From assembly GCF_051020765.1 (NCBI RefSeq), contig NW_027469191.1:370238-434237 (forward strand): a stretch of DNA of 64,000 nt, written 5' to 3'. Positions 12,541 through 22,746 of this stretch are shown piece by piece (position 1 is the stretch's first letter; every line of letters begins with the position of its first letter). The notes beneath the pieces are model-generated. The model was not told the origin of the DNA, did not search any database, and worked only from the letters and a program-made list of their open reading frames with translations. The DNA is from Lasioglossum baleicum (taxonomy: Eukaryota; Arthropoda; Insecta; Hymenoptera; Halictidae). The translations under genes and the position numbers were made by a program.

Positions 12541-13017
12541 TTTGTAGTGTGGCGTGGCCCAGCCCGTAATCTGATCGCCACGCCGCTGCACCAAGAGGAA
12601 CGCCATGTAGGGGACCGGTGGGGTGTCGTCGTAGTGATGGGTTTCTACGTCTGGCCCAACAGCACGCTTGCGGAGTACGAGGATTACCTGGACGGTGTGC
12701 GAAGAGCGGTGAACCAGCACCGGTCCGGGCCTGTGCTCGTCCTCGGGGACTTCAACGCACACTCCACCGCGCGGGAGTGCCCGGGGACCAACGCGAGAGG
12801 CGAGGCGTTGCTGGAATGGGCAGTCGGGTTGGATCTGAGGATCCTCAACCGGGGCGGTGCTAGCACGTGCGAGAAGCCGGCGGGGGAGTCCGTGGTGTAC
12901 ATCTACTTCGCCTCGCCGGCCGCGCATGGGGAGTGGAAGAGTAGATCGAGTTACTGAGAGACCATATACCCATCCTCATGCGGTACCGCGCCCCGGGCCT
13001 GCCCCGGCGTCGTCGAG
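12541..13017 (+). pseudogene. R1-clade APE-like endonuclease domain, N-terminally truncated, frameshifted
   Basis: Endonuclease that would nick the target DNA to prime reverse transcription. The frame open to 12957 contains the 'VLGDFNAHS' motif (Asp codon 12748-12750, Asn 12754-12756) and then 'GGASTC', both typical of R1-type endonucleases. The following motif, normally containing 'VVDL' with a metal-coordinating Asp, reads 'SVVYIYFASP' here: Tyr at 12898-12900 in place of Asp. The final motif with catalytic His is found in another frame as 'ELLRDHIPILMRY' (His codon 12963-12965), so there is a frameshift between about 12910 and 12948. The N-terminal part of the domain is absent. Confidence 0.87.
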
Positions 13018-13760
13018 AAGAGGGATGAAGAGGCGGAATCGACTCGGCTCGGAGGTGGCAGCAGCAGCATGGACGAGGATGCGCTGATAGCTGCGGTGCA
13101 CGCGGCGAACAGGTCCTCTGGCCCGGCGGGTGACGTCGACGCACAGGTCACGGAGCTCCAGCGAGCCATGACCGAGATGTGCGACGTTGCCATGCCACGG
13201 GCAACGAAGAAGCCACTGAGGTCGGTGGACTGGTGGAGCGTCGAACTAACGATTCTCAGGGAGAGAGCCAATCGAGCCCGCCGCCGGTACACCCGGGCCA
13301 GACGCGGAAGAGCGGCCACGTCGGAGGAGGATTCCGCCCTGCAGTAGTGCAGGCGCACGAACAAGAGCCTGCGCAGGGCGATCAAGATGGCGAGATCCTC
13401 CGAATAGAAGGCGCTGCTAGAGACGCTGCATCGGGTCCCGTGGGGTTGTCCGTATCGCGTTGTATTAGGCAGAATGAGGGGGTGGGCTCCGCCGCTTACG
13501 GAGAGCATGGAGCCTGCCTTCGCGAAGCGGGACTTCAACGCCCTCTTCCTCGCGTCACCTGGGGAGGAGTGGGCGGCGGAGGAAGCCCCGACGACGCGAT
13601 GCGATGTCGAATGGACTGACGACATCGGGGTATCCTCCGAGGAGCTGAGCCGAGCGATTCGGAAATGGGAGCGAGATCCAAGGCGCCTGGACCTTACGGG
13701 ATTCCTGGACGCGCCTGAGTACAAGCGTCGAGTGTCCTCGATGGTCGGATCAGGACCCAC
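13018..13760 (+). pseudogene. Linker between endonuclease and reverse transcriptase of the R1-clade ORF2
   Basis: A frame open from 13069 to 13347 begins 'MDEDALIAAVHAA' and contains 'VDWWSVEL', then an Arg-rich stretch, matching the linker that follows the endonuclease in R1-type ORF2. The next piece, in another frame, reads 'LRRAIKMARSSE', a TAG stop at 13405-13407, then 'KALLETLHRVPWGCPYRVVL'. Downstream 'GWAPPLTESMEPAF' (frame open 13474-13836) continues up to the segment 'ELSRAIRKWERDP', which appears diverged or partly deleted compared with what normally precedes the reverse transcriptase. At least two frameshifts and one stop are present. Confidence 0.78.
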
Positions 13761-14660
13761 TTCACACAGTACCTCCGGAAGGGCAAGTTTCCGGAGTGCT
13801 GGAGGAGGGCCAAGGCGGTGCTACGGCCGAAGGTGAGCAAGTCCCAGCAGTCTGCGGCGGCGTACAGGCCGATCTGCCTGTTGGACGAGGGTGGGAAGCT
13901 CTTCGAGAGGGTGGCAGCCAGGTGGCTGTGGGACCACCTTTCGGGAGCTGGTCCGGATCTGGATGACCGACAGTTCGGTTTCCGGCAGGGGCGGTCGGGG
14001 ATCGACGTAGTTCAGCGCGTCAGGTCCCTGTCGGAGACGGTCGTCCAACAGGGCGGGATGATGTTGGCCGTCAGTTTGGTCATCGTCAGCGCGTTTAAAT
14101 CCCTGCCCTATACTGCGTCACGGTTGCGTTGGAGCCGCACGAGGTGCCCCAGTACCTGTCGGCTGTGGTCCGAGACTACCTGTCCATCAGGCGTTTACAA
14201 AATCCGGGAGTGCGCAGGGTGATGCGCTGCGGGGTCCCACAGGGGTCGGTACTGGGTCCGATCCTGTGGAACTTAGCGTTCGATACATTGCTGCATGGCT
14301 CGCTCCCCGACGGGGTGAATGTCATTTGCTACGCGGATGAAACCCTCGTCACGGCGAGCGGTCGCGAGTACGGGAGGACGACCCGGCTCGCCGATCTGGA
14401 AGTGGCCATAGTGGTTAAGGACATAGAACGCTTGGGACTCCGCGTCTCGCCGGAGAAGACACAGGCGACCTGGTTCCACGGCGGGCCGAAGCGTGTAGCA
14501 CCGTCGGACAACGTACGAAGCGGAACGGTCTATGGGGGTGGAAAGGCAGTCCAGATCCGGGATACGATGAAGTATCTCGGCCTCGTGCTGGACGGTCGAT
14601 GGACCTTCGAGGACCACATGGAGCAGCTCGTCCTTCGCCTGGAAAGGATCACCTCCCGGT
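13745..14660 (+). pseudogene. R1-clade reverse transcriptase domain with altered active site
   Basis: This domain copies element RNA into DNA at the nicked target. Visible motifs in order are 'GKFPECWRRAKAV'; 'AAYRPICLLDEGGKLFERV'; 'DDRQFGFRQGRSGIDVV'; motif A as 'LVIVSAFKSLPY', where a Val (14079-14081) stands in the position normally held by the first catalytic Asp; motif B 'GVPQGSVLGPILWN'; and motif C as 'YADETLV' (14330-14350), where the second Asp of the 'YADD' box is Glu (14339-14341). A frameshift separates motifs A and B (between ~14105 and 14200), and another lies near 14660. The enzyme cannot be functional. Confidence 0.9.
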
Positions 14661-15402
14661 CATCGGAGGGCCGGACGAGAGAGTGCGCCGTCTGTACGCT
14701 GGGGTCGTCCGTTCGATGGCCGTATGGCCGTATGGGCGGCGGACCTGATGGCCAGCTGCAAGAGCTGTGCCAGACTCGCTAGCGTCTGGCGCAGACTGGC
14801 CATCAGGGTGCTGATGGGGTATCGCACACTCTCACATGAGGCCGCCTCCGTCCTGTCGGGGCTCCCGTTGGATCTGCTGCGGGAATGGAGGCTAGATCTT
14901 CCGACCTCGTGCGTCGTAGACCGAGCGGGCTCCCGAGTCTATGATCGGAGGAAGTGGGTAACATCAAGATGGACCTGGCAGTCCGGTTTGGAAGAGTGGA
15001 GACGGAGGCTAAGCCTTCAGGCGAGCCACCGCCACAGGACTGTCGGAGCCTTCGTCCCGGTCCTAGTCGCCTGGATGAACAACGAGGGCAGGCGGACACG
15101 GATGTTTCGGAGAGTACCTCAACAAGATCGGACGTGAAGTTTCGCCAGGGTGTTGATTCTCCGACGCGGAGGTGGACTCCGCGCAGCACACCCTGGAGGA
15201 GTGTCCGGCCTGGACGGTTGAAAGACGGGCACTGCAGGGTGTTGTAGGGTGGGACCTCTCGCTCTTCGCCATTGTGCCTAACATGGTGGAGACCGAGAGG
15301 AAATGGCGAGCTGCGGTCTCGTTCGGAGAGCAGGTGATGCTACAGAAAGAGGCAGCGGAGCGTGGCCGAGAAGAAGGAGCCCAGGTCCGTTCTCGCTCCT
15401 GA
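14661..15402 (+). pseudogene. C-terminal region of the R1-clade ORF2 with zinc-knuckle remnant
   Basis: Frames open at 14724-15137 and 15172-15402 carry features typical of the end of R1-type ORF2. These are 'RLAIRVLMGYRTLSHEAA', a Trp/Arg-rich segment with 'HRTVGAFVPVLVAWMN', and then 'HTLEECPAW' (Cys codon 15202-15204), the last part of the C-terminal Cys/His knuckle. The preceding Cys residues of the knuckle fall in the frameshifted interval 15137-15172 and are not clearly preserved. The region ends 'QVMLQKEAAERGREEG' and a stop at 15400-15402, which I take as the natural end of ORF2. Confidence 0.83.
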
Positions 15403-15858
15403 CGGCGGTTCCGGCGAGCGCGACGCAGGCTCGCCGGAGCGCGCGCCGGGCGATAGTCCCACGTGGTCGGATAATGTCCGAGGTAGAGCCCCTGGCGGTG
15501 GAGGCTGACCCCGTCCTTTGCCTTCCCGTCGCCAGGGGGGGTCGGGGGGTGGTTGGTTGAGGGACCGACCTCTCGGGGATCGCGGTCCAAGGAGGTGTCG
15601 GTGTCGTACGGTGGTCCGCGCCGCACTGCCGAAGAGCAAGAGGAAGAAGCGTGACGCGCGAAGAAGATCCCAGCAAGGTGAGCTGTGGGGGATCTCTGAA
15701 CAGCTTCGGTGCCTGACGCTTGATTTCCCGGCGCTGCTCTTAGCGGAGACGGCGGACCACCGTGGGGGTTTAGTCGGTAAGAATCCGACACTCAGCCCCT
15801 CCCACAGGGGGGGGGGGGGGCGAGACATCTTTTGAAGATTCCCCCGCGTCAAAAAAAA
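15403..15858 (+). other. 3' untranslated region and A tail of the R1-clade element
   Basis: About 450 bp of GC-rich non-coding DNA follow the ORF2 stop. It includes a run of 14 G (15807-15820). Just before the tail, 'atctt' and 'aagat' pair around 'ttg', flanked by the G run and 'ccccc', giving a likely stem-loop (about 15815-15846). Such 3' structures are where the reverse transcriptase would recognise its template RNA. The tail is eight A residues. Long reverse-strand open frames here are composition artefacts. Confidence 0.7.
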
Positions 15859-18800
15859 GCTGTGCCGCTCTCAAAGAAGGTGGCTATGTTCTCGAATGGC
15901 ATGCCCTCGATATTCCAATATATGCATGAAAATAATGTATCCGACTGCTAAAATGTACAATAATTTGAACACGCGAAAGCTAAGGAACACAATCGCTGCA
16001 ACGGGTTGCGTTCTCGGAAGGTAAGATATTCGGTAAAAGGAATGGCTTAACACGAACTGTTAATGTTAGCCGACGGTACGATTCTATACTTTAACATTCA
16101 TACACTGAATTAAGCTGTCTATTGCAAAACTGTTCTACTCCTTTTCCCCAGAAATACCTTGTTTGAATCGCGGTATCACAGGATAGGTGAAGCTACTGAC
16201 ATAGCTCTGTCCGACACTTGAGGCAGGTGGTAAAGTTCCCCATGGGCTTGACTCTGAATCATCATATCCGTGCATGAAATGTATACTAATTTGTATCTCT
16301 GAGCACGAAGTTACACTCGCTATATAGCGAGCTACGTTCGCCGAAATTAAGGTTTTCTGTAACACGTTTTACTATATACCAACTGGAAACGTAGTCGAAC
16401 GGATTGTCTCTACTTTCATAATCATAACGTGAAATAAGGCGACTATTGCCAATACTGTTCAGCAATTTTACTCCGGGAATAACTTGTGCAGCTTTCGGAA
16501 TCACAAAATACATCAAGATATTCACTTAGCTATGCGACTCGCAAATCGTTGTTGAATGGCTTTAATCTCGATTTTCTTATTCGTACCTGAAATTAAGATG
16601 CATGACGGGAAAATGAAAAGTAATGTGCTTCTCTGGTCACAAAGTTGTACTCTCTATATGGCGAGTTTGTTTCGCGGTAGATAAGGCTTCGGTATAAAAT
16701 TTGACTGGAAACCAATAGATAAAGATCTACAAACGCTTGGCGCTCTACCTTAATGTTCATACCGTGAATTTAGATGTCCGCTTCCCGCAGTATACAACGG
16801 ATTGACAACAGTAATACCTTGTTTGACCATCGGAATGACAGGATAGGCGCAGGTATTGATATAGAACTTCTCCTCCCGAAGAAGGTGTTAACGTTGTAGA
16901 ACGAATTGACGGTCGCTCTTGTAATTCGTGCATGAAATTAAGGTGTACATCACAACAATGCGTACTAATTTGTTTCCTTGGACACCTCATTATTATCTCG
17001 ATACAGCGGGATATGTTCTCGGAACGTAAGGCCTTCGTTAAAAGGCATGATTCTATAATAATTGACACTGATCTCCGACAGATTGAATCTCGACTTAAAG
17101 TTCAAACCGTGAATTGTGGTGTCTATTGCCAATACTGTTCAGCGGATTAACTTCCTGAATTTCTGGCCTGATTCTCGGAGTCACAAGGGTAGGTGAAACT
17201 ATTGCAACAGCTATTCAATTCTGCTAGAAGGTGTTAACGATCTCGAACGGTTTGACACCCTATCTTCTAATGCATGCATGAAATTAAGGTGCCCATCACT
17301 TAAATATAAAATAATTTCTTTGTATGAACACGATGTTATACTCTCGATCGAGCGGGTGAGGTTCGCGGAAGGTAAGCCCTTTGGATAAACGTTTGACTTT
17401 GTAGCAATTGGACGCGTTCTACAACGGTTTTACGGTTTGCATTAATATTCAAACCGTGATCTGAGGTGCCTATTACTAATCCTCTTCCGCGGATTTACCC
17501 CCGTAAAGCAGATTTGTCTCTCGTAACCACAGGATAGCTAATGATATTGACTTATGTCTTCGACTAGCAAGGAAGTGGGAATAGTTCTGTAACAGACTGA
17601 CCCTCGACCTTCTACTTCATACATGGAATTAAGGCGCCCATCACTAAAATGTATACAAATGTGTTTCTCTGAACACGAGGCTATACTCTCGATGAGGAAG
17701 GTGCGGATCGCGGAAGGTAAGACCTTCGGTGAGAAGTTTGAATCTATACCAACATATATCATTCTACAGCGGTTTGACTGTTTACTTTAATATTTATACC
17801 GTGAAACTGGGTATCTAATGCCAATATTGCAGAGCAGCTTTACTCCTCGGATACCTCATTTGACGATCGGAAATCATCGGATAAGTGACGGTACTGACTG
17901 AAGCAGACGTTCGATTATCAAAGTAGGTGGTAAAGTTCGCAAACGGATTGACGCCCGATCTTCTAATTCACATATGAAGTTATGGTGCCCGTCATTAAAA
18001 TCTGTTGTAACTTTAACCACTATACACAATGATATACTATCGATACAGCGGGTTAGCATCTCAGAAGGTAAGGCCTTCGGGAAAAAGTTTGACTCTATAT
18101 GAATAGGTAACGACATACTGCGGTATGACGGTCTGCTATAATATTCATACGGTGTTTTAATTTGTCCATTCCCAACGCTGTTGAGCAGATATCCTCCAGG
18201 GATATCCGGTTGGACTATCGAAAACGCAGGACTGGTGGAGCTATTGACTTATCCGTTCATCTCATACAGAAGGTGGTAATGTTCACGAACGGTTTGACCC
18301 TCAATCTCCTAATCATACATGAAAAAATTGTGCCCGTGGCTAAAATGTATACTGGAGTGTTTCCCTAATCCCCAAGTTATATTCTCGATACAGGGGGTCA
18401 GTTTTTTGGAGGGAAACGCGTCCTGTAAGAAATATAGCCCTACAGGTATATGGAACGTTCTATAACAGCTATACGGCCTGCCCTGCTTTAATATTCAAAC
18501 CGTGAGTTGAGGTGTCCATTGCATGCACTGTACAGCGCATTTACGCGAAGAAATGGGTTGTTCCTCGATCTTCGAATTCACACACGACGATAAGGTGCCC
18601 ATCACTGAAATCAATACTAATTTCATTTTCAGAACACAAAAGTTTCTCTCAATACAGCAGGTTTGGCATTCGGCGTATAAAGTCTCCAGTAAAACGTCTG
18701 AATTCATAGTAATTGGCAAAGCACTAAAACAGTTTGACGCTCTATTTTAATATTCGAATCGTAAATTGAAGTGTCCATTGGCAATACTGTTCAGCGGATT

Positions 18801-20829
18801 TACTCCCGGATTACCTGATTATGCTCACGGAATCACAGGACAGGTGAAGTCTTTGACTTAGACGTTCAGATCTAAAGGAAGGTGGTAACGTTCTCGATCT
18901 GTTCATCCTTCGATCTTCTAGTTCATTCACCAAATTATGGAGCACGTCTCCAAAATGAATACTAACTTGTTACTCTCAACAGGAAAGTATACTCTCGATA
19001 CGGCGGGATAGCTTCTCCGATGGCAAGGCTACGTGTAATGTGTTTGACTTCACAGCAATATGCATCGTTCTACAACGGTTTGACGGTCTGCATTATTATT
19101 GAAACCGTGAATCAGTGTGTCTATTGGCAATACTGTTAGGAGGATATACTCCTGGAATACCTGGTTTGACTCTGGGGATCACCGGATTGGCGAAGATATT
19201 GACACAGCCGTTCGACACTCAAAGAAGTTGGGAACGATCTCGAAGTGTTTGATTCTCGATTTTGCTATTCATACATGATAATAAAGTGGTCCGACTGCTA
19301 AAATGTCTACCAATCATCTTCCGTCATCCCTAAGCAAGAGACGCCCTACAGCGTGTTGGGCTGCTTTGAAGGTAATGCCTTCTGTTTAAGGTTTGACTCT
19401 ACTGGAATAGGTAAAGTTCTGCAAAGGCATGACCCACTACTTTAACATTCCAACCGTGAACTAAGTTGTCTATTGCGAATTCTGTTCAGCGGAATTACTC
19501 CCGGAATACCTGGTATGTCTCTCCGAATCACAAGATAGGTGAAGCTATTGATTCAGCCTTTCGACTATCAAAGAAGGTGCAAGCGATTTCGAAACGATTG
19601 CCCTGTATCTTCTAATTCATACATGAAATTAAGGCGCACGTGACTAAAGTGATCACTAGTTCGTACCTCTGAACAGGGTGAGATACTCTCGATACAACGT
19701 CTTATCTCCTCGGATGGCACGGCCTTTGGAGAAATGTTTGATTTTACTCCAACTTGTTAGGCTCTCGAACGGTTCGTCGCCCTGCTATAATTTTCAATCC
19801 GCGAATTAAGGTATCTATTGACAAAACTCTTCAGCGACATACTACCGGAATACCTGGATTGACTATCCGAATCACATGCTGGTGATGCTAGTGCCTTAGC
19901 CGCTCTACTCCCAAGGAAGCTGGTAACGCTCTCGGACGGTTTGACACACGATCTTCTTATTCATACGTGAAGTTCAGGGTGCCGACACTATGATATATAC
20001 TAATTTCCGATACTTGAACCCGAAGTTATAATCTACATACATCGGGATAGACACTTGCAAGCTAAGGCCTTCTGTATGAGGGTTGACTGTATAGCAGTAG
20101 GTAGCGATCTACAATGGTTTGACACTATTCCGTAACATTGATAACCTAATATAGCGATGTCTAATTCCAATACTGTACTGCAGGATATGTCGCGGATAAC
20201 CTGGTCTGTCTCTAGCATTCGCAATACAGTTGAAGCTATTCTCGTGTCTGTGCGACCCTCAAAGTAATAGGTAACGTTCTAGAACGGTTTGATACACGAC
20301 CTTCTAACTTATACCTGAAATTGCGGTACCCGTCACGTAAATGTTTACTAATTTCTTTTTCTGGACACGAACTCTATACTCTCGAAACGGCGACTTTGAT
20401 TCACCGAAGGTAAGGACATCGGTATAATATTTGACTTCATATCATTTGGCAATGCTTTCAAACGGCTTTATGCTCTACTTTAGTATCCAAACCGTGAATT
20501 AAGGTGTCCTTTGTAAATACTGGTCAGCTTATTTACTACCCGAAAACCTGGTTTCATTCACCGAATCTCTGTATAGGTGAAGCTATTCACACAGCCGTTC
20601 GTCTCTCACAGCAGGTGGCAACGTTCTCGAACGGCTTGACACGCGATCATCTAATTCATACATGAAGTTAAGGTACCCGTCATTGAAATGAATAATAGAT
20701 TCTTCCTTTGACCACGAAGTTATACTCTCGATACAGCGGGTTAGATATTCGGAGGGGAAGCTCATCAGTAAAACGTTTGACTTTATACCAATTGGTAACG
20801 CCCACAGACAGTTTGGGGCTCTACTTTAA
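15859..20829 (+). repeat. 344 bp satellite tract, forward orientation
   Basis: About 14 forward monomers resuming at the right target-site duplication (15859-15870) and continuing the same monomer that was interrupted at 12540. A copy near 18545-18580 has lost about 100 bp. The tract is interrupted at TTAA 20826-20829 by the piggyBac-like element, in the segment that normally reads 'ctactttaatattcaaacc'. No gene is supported. Confidence 0.9.
20826..20829. repeat. TTAA target-site duplication, left copy
   Basis: TTAA here and at 24101-24104 flank the piggyBac-like element. Removing the element and one copy rejoins the satellite: 'ctact', then the TTAA-containing segment, then 'gattgaatctgtgaataaag', as in uninterrupted monomers. 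TTAA duplication is the signature of piggyBac-superfamily transposition. Confidence 0.93.
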
Positions 20830-20840
20830 CACGTTGACGC
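20830..20840 (+). repeat. Left terminal inverted repeat of the piggyBac-like element
   Basis: 'cacgttgacgc' immediately follows the TTAA and matches the complement of 24090-24100 at 10 of 11 positions. The next bases do not match, so the repeat is about 11 bp. Confidence 0.88.
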
Positions 20841-20850
20841 CGGTCTGACT

Positions 20851-20965
20851 CAACGGTGGCCCATGCTTGTCTGTTCCCTGCGGCGGCATGAACCACCGGT
20901 TGCCCATGCTAGATTGTTCCTTGGGGCGGCATGCATCACCGATGGACCACGTTTGTTATTATGTA
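20851..20965 (+). repeat. Subterminal direct repeats, ~43 bp period, about 2.5 copies
   Basis: A unit containing 'ggtggcccatgct', a variable 'tgtt' stretch, and 'ggcggcatg' is present at about 20855-20895 and again 43 bp later; a third, partial unit starts with 'accgatggaccacg'. Subterminal repeats inside the ends are common in DNA transposons and can be transposase-binding sites; that role is inferred. Confidence 0.72.
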
Positions 20966-21129
20966 GTTAAAAATATGCAGTGCAAAACGTTATTTTATAG
21001 ATTTAACATTATATATTAACATTTCTTCCTTATAATCAAACATGTAACACAAAATACATAAATTTTATCTTAAATAATACATTAAATATAAAAAAATATA
21101 ACGACTTTTGCTATCGATGCAATTTTTTA
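20966..21129. other. AT-rich non-coding 3' part of the piggyBac-like element
   Basis: Very AT-rich DNA between the subterminal repeats and the end of the transposase remnant. It would be the 3' untranslated region of the reverse-strand transcript. I saw no canonical AATAAA on the reverse strand. Confidence 0.5.
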
Positions 21130-22746
21130 ATACATTTTTAAAAAAGTGACGGCTTATCCGGGCAACTTCTGCAGAAGGCCATTACTTTTTTTGTTTTGAT
21201 TGTGGCGTACTATGTGCCCTTTAAGTTTTTTAAGCGTTTGCAGCTATCTTTACATCTATTCCTCATCTTCCTCGCGGGTCCTTGGTGTGAACATAAAAAA
21301 TGTTTTTTACGTCTACTTCCTATTTGCTCTTCACTAGAGGTATTCTCAACACTCTTCAGTAGATAATCAATAATTTTCACTCTAAACTTTAGATTTGGTA
21401 ACGCTTGGTTCCCCACTGTTTGTGGATGTACCATGCATTTTCTAAAGAGGTCCCGCATATTAGCTTCATAATAACTTTTCTATAACATTCCACCGCTTTC
21501 CGTTAACATTTATAATGGCATCACATTTCATCTGATATATCAACTATCTTCTTCGCACTATTGTAGGAAAAATCGGTGTCTGGATTTAACTTATCATCTT
21601 TGCCACGAATAATGGCGCAATTGTGAGATCTCGAGGTGGTTAACATACAGATCTGACTTTTGTGGGTCCACTTTAAAAATTTCACGCCGCTCCGATTTTC
21701 AAGAGATATAATGTCGCCCCGTTCCTGTTTCTGCTTTGCATGTGGCAGTAGAAACTTTCTATTTATTTTGACTGTATTGCAAATATATGTTCTTTTGGTA
21801 AGAAGATTTTCGACTAAAGGAATACATGTATAAAAACTGTCGGTATATGAAATCCGGCCCTTGAATAATAGATCTCGTATCAATGTCATGACTATACCAT
21901 GTGAATGTGCTTTTATAATTCACGTTTCATTTCTTCCAGAATAAATGTACACATTATATGTATATCCGTCCGGAAGGCAGAGTTTGTACAGTTTTATTCC
22001 GTACATGTGCCGCTTACCTGGTATATATTGACGAAAGCTAACGCGTCCATTCAACGGAACCATGCTTTCGTCAATTACTATATTTTTACCTGATTTTACT
22101 GCATCTTGGAATGCACGAAGAATTTTGTCAACTGCATTATGGATTTTGTGTAACCGATCCTCGCTTCTAGCCGCAACATTACCAGAAAAGTGCAGGTACT
22201 TTAATATAGCTAAGAATGGATCGCGTTTCATTGCTCTCATTATCCGCGCATTCGCATACATCGCATTTTTAGACCAATATAGTCCAATTTCGAGTACCTG
22301 CACTACATAACAAGCAAGATACCAGTAAAGGTGTTTAATTCACAGTTTGTAATGGAGTTCCATGCTTGTTGATTTTATCTCCTGCCATATGCTGCATTCT
22401 CTATACACTGAACAGCGTACCTATTCGTCTCTTCAACGATTATCTGCAATATCAGGTCCGTGATGAATAATTTATATAATGCAACTGGATCGTCGCAGTC
22501 CGTCTCCTTGATCTGTAGCTCTTCTTCTTCTGAATACTCTTCCTATGATGCAAATTTTTCTGCTATTTTCCGCCATTCCGCATCATCATCTTCGTCCCCT
22601 ACACCAGACTCTGAAACTTCTTCTTCCGTGGTACCCCAATTGGTTGCCGTGTCCGATGATGATGTTGAAATTATTCTATTTCTTCGTCCCTTTCGCATGA
22701 TTCCATATACAGATTCATCAGACGAATTACTGAATTCTATATCCAT
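21130..22746 (-). pseudogene. piggyBac-type transposase, frameshifted and interrupted by stops
   Basis: Cut-and-paste transposase of the DDE_Tnp_1_7 family, in pieces on the reverse strand. The N-terminus (22746-22543) is acidic ('DESVYGIMRKGRRN', 'DEDDDAEW') and its ATG has a good context (A at -3, G at +4). About 22480-22380 reads 'EETNRYAVQCIENAAYGR', after which frames shift and 'CELNTFTGILLVM' follows, both family hallmarks. 22303-21920 has 'LYWSKN', 'ILKYLHFSGN' and 'IVIDESMVPLNGR' (first catalytic Asp, codon 22072-22070). 21889-21521 has 'GRISYTDSFYT' (second Asp, 21841-21839) and ends 'VDISDEM' (third Asp in 'VD', 21541-21539). 21458-21210 is the basic C-terminal region. A TAG follows, after which 'FCRSCPDKP' looks like a remnant of the C-terminal Cys-rich domain. 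The catalytic Asp residues are kept, but reading frame is lost at several places. Confidence 0.92.

Larger units (their letters stand above)
12541..15858 (+). mobile_element. R1-clade non-LTR retrotransposon, 5'-truncated and decayed
   Basis: A GC-rich block in an AT-richer satellite encodes, in order and in shifting frames, part of an APE-type endonuclease, a linker, a reverse transcriptase and the C-terminal region typical of the second open reading frame of R1-clade elements. ORF1 (gag-like) and the start of the endonuclease are missing, as expected for incomplete target-primed reverse transcription. The element ends in eight A residues (15851-15858) and has a 12 bp target-site duplication. 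Many R1-clade elements insert in 28S rDNA, but others target tandem repeats, and this copy sits in satellite DNA. Frameshifts, stops and catalytic substitutions show it is inactive. The clade call rests on motif content, not on a phylogeny. Confidence 0.92.

Noticed and set aside
12951..13760. 269-codon reverse-strand open frame over the retrotransposon
   Set aside because: It is antisense to recognisable R1-type coding motifs in GC-rich DNA, which keeps antisense frames open by composition.
15063..15852. Long reverse-strand open frames over the retrotransposon 3' end
   Set aside because: Pro/Arg/Ser-rich, low-complexity products of GC-rich DNA, overlapping each other and the ORF2 C-terminus and 3' region.
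12541..15858. Site-specific insertion in 28S rDNA (R1 proper)
   Set aside because: Both flanks are satellite, in register with each other, with no rDNA sequence.
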